Shown here piece by piece: positions 61,016-64,000 of a stretch of 64,000 bases of DNA. Within the stretch, counting starts at the first letter, position 1. Each line of letters begins with the position of its first letter. Location of the stretch: positions 6,684,501-6,748,500 of the forward strand of contig NW_023503608.1 in assembly GCF_014529535.1 (NCBI RefSeq), given 5' to 3'. The position numbers were made by a program, and so were the translations under genes. Under the pieces are notes generated by a model. It ran no database searches. It was not told where the DNA came from and saw nothing but the letters and a program-made list of their open reading frames with translations. This DNA is from Bradysia coprophila. Its lineage: Eukaryota; Arthropoda; Insecta; Diptera; Sciaridae.

Positions 61016-64000
61016 ACCATAAAACAATTTTTTGTTCAGAATAATTTTTTACGTCGATTAAACATAACTTGTCAAAACTTCAGTCCCCCACCCCCATTAA
61101 CTTTGGAAAAATACGTAACCTGAATCAGGCTTCATTCATTAAGGTAATCTAAAATTTTATTAAAAAATTATAAGACAAAACTTGTGTGAAAAAATGAAGT
61201 AAACGATTTTTCCATCAATCGATTGAAACTCTTATCAAAGGATTAGATTAGATTCTTTATTGGCTCTAAGTAAAAAATCAATACAATTCACACCTAGACG
61301 TAACTAGGACGCATGGTTGGGCCCCTTTTACAACCAAAATCAAGATAATAATTAACAAAATTTAACAATTAAATGTAAATTGATCAATCTAGGTAAGTAT
61401 TCCCGGCAATTCTTAGTTGTGATGTGGGGAGCCGCTAGTTATCTAGGAAGAACAGAGGCTAGATAAATTGGACCAAATTTTTTTTTTACATTTTCGAAGA
61501 TAAGAAAGCCGTAGGACACCGGAATACTCACAAAATCGCCCTTCCTACATCACCAATTCCTAAATTACATGGATTTGCCAGATGGCAATACATGAGTGCT
61601 TTGGTCCCGATCTAAAAACAATCTTATTTAATTCTGATAAAAGAACGATTACGTTTTTGCAATCGAAAAACAATTTAAATCTAAACCATCCCCATCCTGA
61701 TACAATTTTATGTCCACAATTCGGTATTTTCTTCGCCAGTAGCACACAGTAATCTATAATTTATATTTCCTTCCGCCAGCATCGTAACAACAACACAGAC
61801 TGTCAGCGCGTGCATATCAGTTCGACCGAAAGAAAGAAAATGTGTGCAAACCACTGTAAACACGACAAACTCAAATCAAATGTAATATGCGTGCCATTTT
61901 ATGTTCTCTCCCAAATACACCATTTTTCCTTACAAATAACTTTTACTTTTATTACATCCATTTCATGAACATATGGGCATTATAAAAACAGAAAATGTTT
62001 GGGGCTGGCAATATTTTTTATGATTTAAAAAAGCGATTTATTCTTTTGTATTTGGTATGCTATAACATAGCAGCAACGGTAGCAGCATAAGAAGCATGTG
62101 TATGTGTGTGTGGGGAAACGGAAGAAATAAGGAAGTCTCTTGGGATTCTTAATATGAAATTATTGGTTTTTAAGGAAGAGATAAAATATTGCAGCACAGC
62201 GTTTTTTTGTTGCGTTTTCAGTTTTCACTCACTTATTATGTGCAGGAAAAAAATTATTTCTTTTACTTTTTCAAAGTACCGATATTAAAGACATAAAACA
62301 ATATAATAAAGTAGGAATGATGAATAGTCTCTCTTTGCACTGAGTTTTTGTGAACATAATATTTCAATTTACATTTTTTTATAAACAAACTTTTTTGTTT
62401 GTCGAAGTAACAATTTTTGAAAACACTTCTCCGTGCAATTTTGTAAGGAAGTATTGTACTCAGCTTTACTACAATAATTTGAATGTAGAACAGTGTGTAT
62501 AGCTCTAAGTGCTTTATAGTTCCATTCAGCTGTACAGTTTCACAGAATTTTAAAATTAACTGTTCGGTTACATCATTTACTCCTCTTACAATCTTTTGCT
62601 TCTTTTGCGTTCACCGTAAATCGCCAGAAATGCAATCGCTGAAAATAAAATGTTTTTCAAAGCATAAAAGTTCGAAAACTTTGTTTTTGTTTTTAATTTC
62701 TAAACATTGTCTTCCATTTTCTCGACGACGATCATCTGAAAATATATTATGCGAGGAACTAGTTTCCTTAAATAACGTTTGTGAAAACAATTTCATCAAC
62801 TTGTTACACGTATTATCTTTCATTTTTCGATGATTTTTGGTGAACAAAGAAAATATGGAAAAAAAACCACAACGGAATCATGAGGAAATCGTGACATAGT
62901 TATTAGTCAACCTGGAAAAATGTTCTTCTAGTGTGTTTTTGAGACACGAGCGCAGCGAGAAAAACCCCAAAAAAGGAAGCCTTTCACATTCCACATCAAG
63001 GGAACTTAAAGTTTTCTGCGTTTAGATTATAGCTAAACTGTGAGAAATTTTGTTTTCTTACGGGCAAGAAAAGCTCCATTACTGTCTCGCTCAAAACCGG
63101 GTTTGTCGTTAACAAACAAAACCATTTCAGAGTTTCGATCGAATCGAAAGGTAATAGAAATTGATTTTAACTTCTATGCGAATAAAGAATGATCACTCCT
63201 AAAGACCACGAATCAACCGAAGTAACGTTGAGTGGAATCATGAATGAATTCACATTAACACGTTTGGTCACTTCGTCTGTGTCTCATATTTCCTTGAAAA
63301 TTTGTTTTTAAAATGAATGGGCGAGCAATGAGCTTTGTACATATTTCAACATTTGCTCATTTTTTGAATCCCCACTCGTGAAAAAACAACTCGAAAATCC
63401 AACTAACGGAAAGACGTTTGAAAAATAACCCGCATCGTTATAGTTTCGGGAGTTGTTTACCCTACGCTCGTTCATTAATTAAATGAAATGTATGCATAAT
63501 GCACACAAACAGGTGTAGTTAAGTAACTCTTGTTGACCTTACCGTACCACCATGTTGATGTTAATCATTGCAATGAACACCCAATTGCAATTAAAACTTT
63601 CTGCAACAATTTCATCTTAGTTCTGTTATGCAGCATAATTGGCAAAAGTTTCGTACATTTGCGTAAATTAAATACAGTACGGATAATAGCACCATTTCTA
63701 ATTAGTTGCATAACCAGCGTAGTCATTAGAAAGAGTCTATGTTGAGAGAAAATGAAGATTTCGAAAATTTACCAAAGACAAGTCAACTTTGTCATGTTAA
63801 CTGTAACACTCATCTTTTCTATTTTAGATGATATCGCGCGGTGGTTAGCAAAAGCATCCACTCTAAGTTGACAATCAAAACTTTGTTTCCTAGATACTAG
63901 AATATTATGAAGTAGGTCACATTGAACTATTTAGCTGCTGTATATTGCACCCGAACCTCATGTATATATATATATATAGAAACGAGTATTGTGCTGTATG
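61016..64000. other. Non-coding right end of the window
   Basis: AT-rich; open frames of up to 112 codons show no domain or splice context. A TA microsatellite occurs near 63962-63979. Nothing else is supported. Confidence 0.4.

Noticed and set aside
62495..62833. 112-codon plus-strand frame
   Set aside because: Phe/Ser/Cys/Lys-rich composition typical of random AT-rich sequence; no start context, domain or partner exon.

Overview
The window is AT-rich eukaryotic DNA from an insect, most likely a dipteran and tentatively a lower (nematoceran) fly. The evidence is: spliceosomal introns, many only 50-100 bp; arthropod-type core promoters (TATA plus TCAGT initiator); an attacin-type antimicrobial peptide; a bancal/hnRNP K orthologue; and many short palindromic transposons. 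The species call is inference, since no search could be run.

Layout. 0.5-2.6 kb (+): a five-exon gene fusing a BadF-type sugar kinase to a MurQ-type N-acetylmuramic acid 6-phosphate etherase. 5.2-8.9 kb (+): a twelve-exon SLC5-family sodium/solute symporter that includes a 13-bp microexon. 9.8-10.5 kb: two LINE fragments meeting tail to tail. 11.5-21.9 kb (-): nine coding exons of hnRNP K (three KH domains), with a possible non-coding first exon near 32.8 kb. 33.3-35.4 kb: a non-autonomous DNA transposon with an 8-bp target duplication that carries a 19-copy, 95-bp tandem array. 35.4-39.5 kb: a dense cluster of foldback elements, a DRE-like ATCGAT tract and an inverted partial copy of the next gene's 5' end. 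40.5-43.8 kb (+): the Nnf1/PMF1 kinetochore subunit, with a 0.94-kb foldback in intron 1 and a young TTA-flanked MITE in intron 3. 45.9-46.6 kb (+): a secreted DOMON protein, probably GPI-anchored. 51.6-52.1 kb (-): attacin with TATA box and kappaB site. 56.1-56.6 kb (+): a four-cysteine secreted protein of unknown family. 59.4 kb (+): a possible small secreted peptide. The remainder of 46.7-51.5 kb and 56.7-64 kb shows no gene I can support.

How the genes relate. There is no operon-like organisation. The most unusual gene is the kinase-etherase fusion: by family knowledge it would convert N-acetylmuramic acid, a bacterial cell-wall sugar, to GlcNAc-6-phosphate plus D-lactate. The adjacent SLC5 gene belongs to a family that includes monocarboxylate (lactate) carriers, so a functional link is possible but unproven. 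Attacin is a second bacteria-facing gene, 50 kb away.
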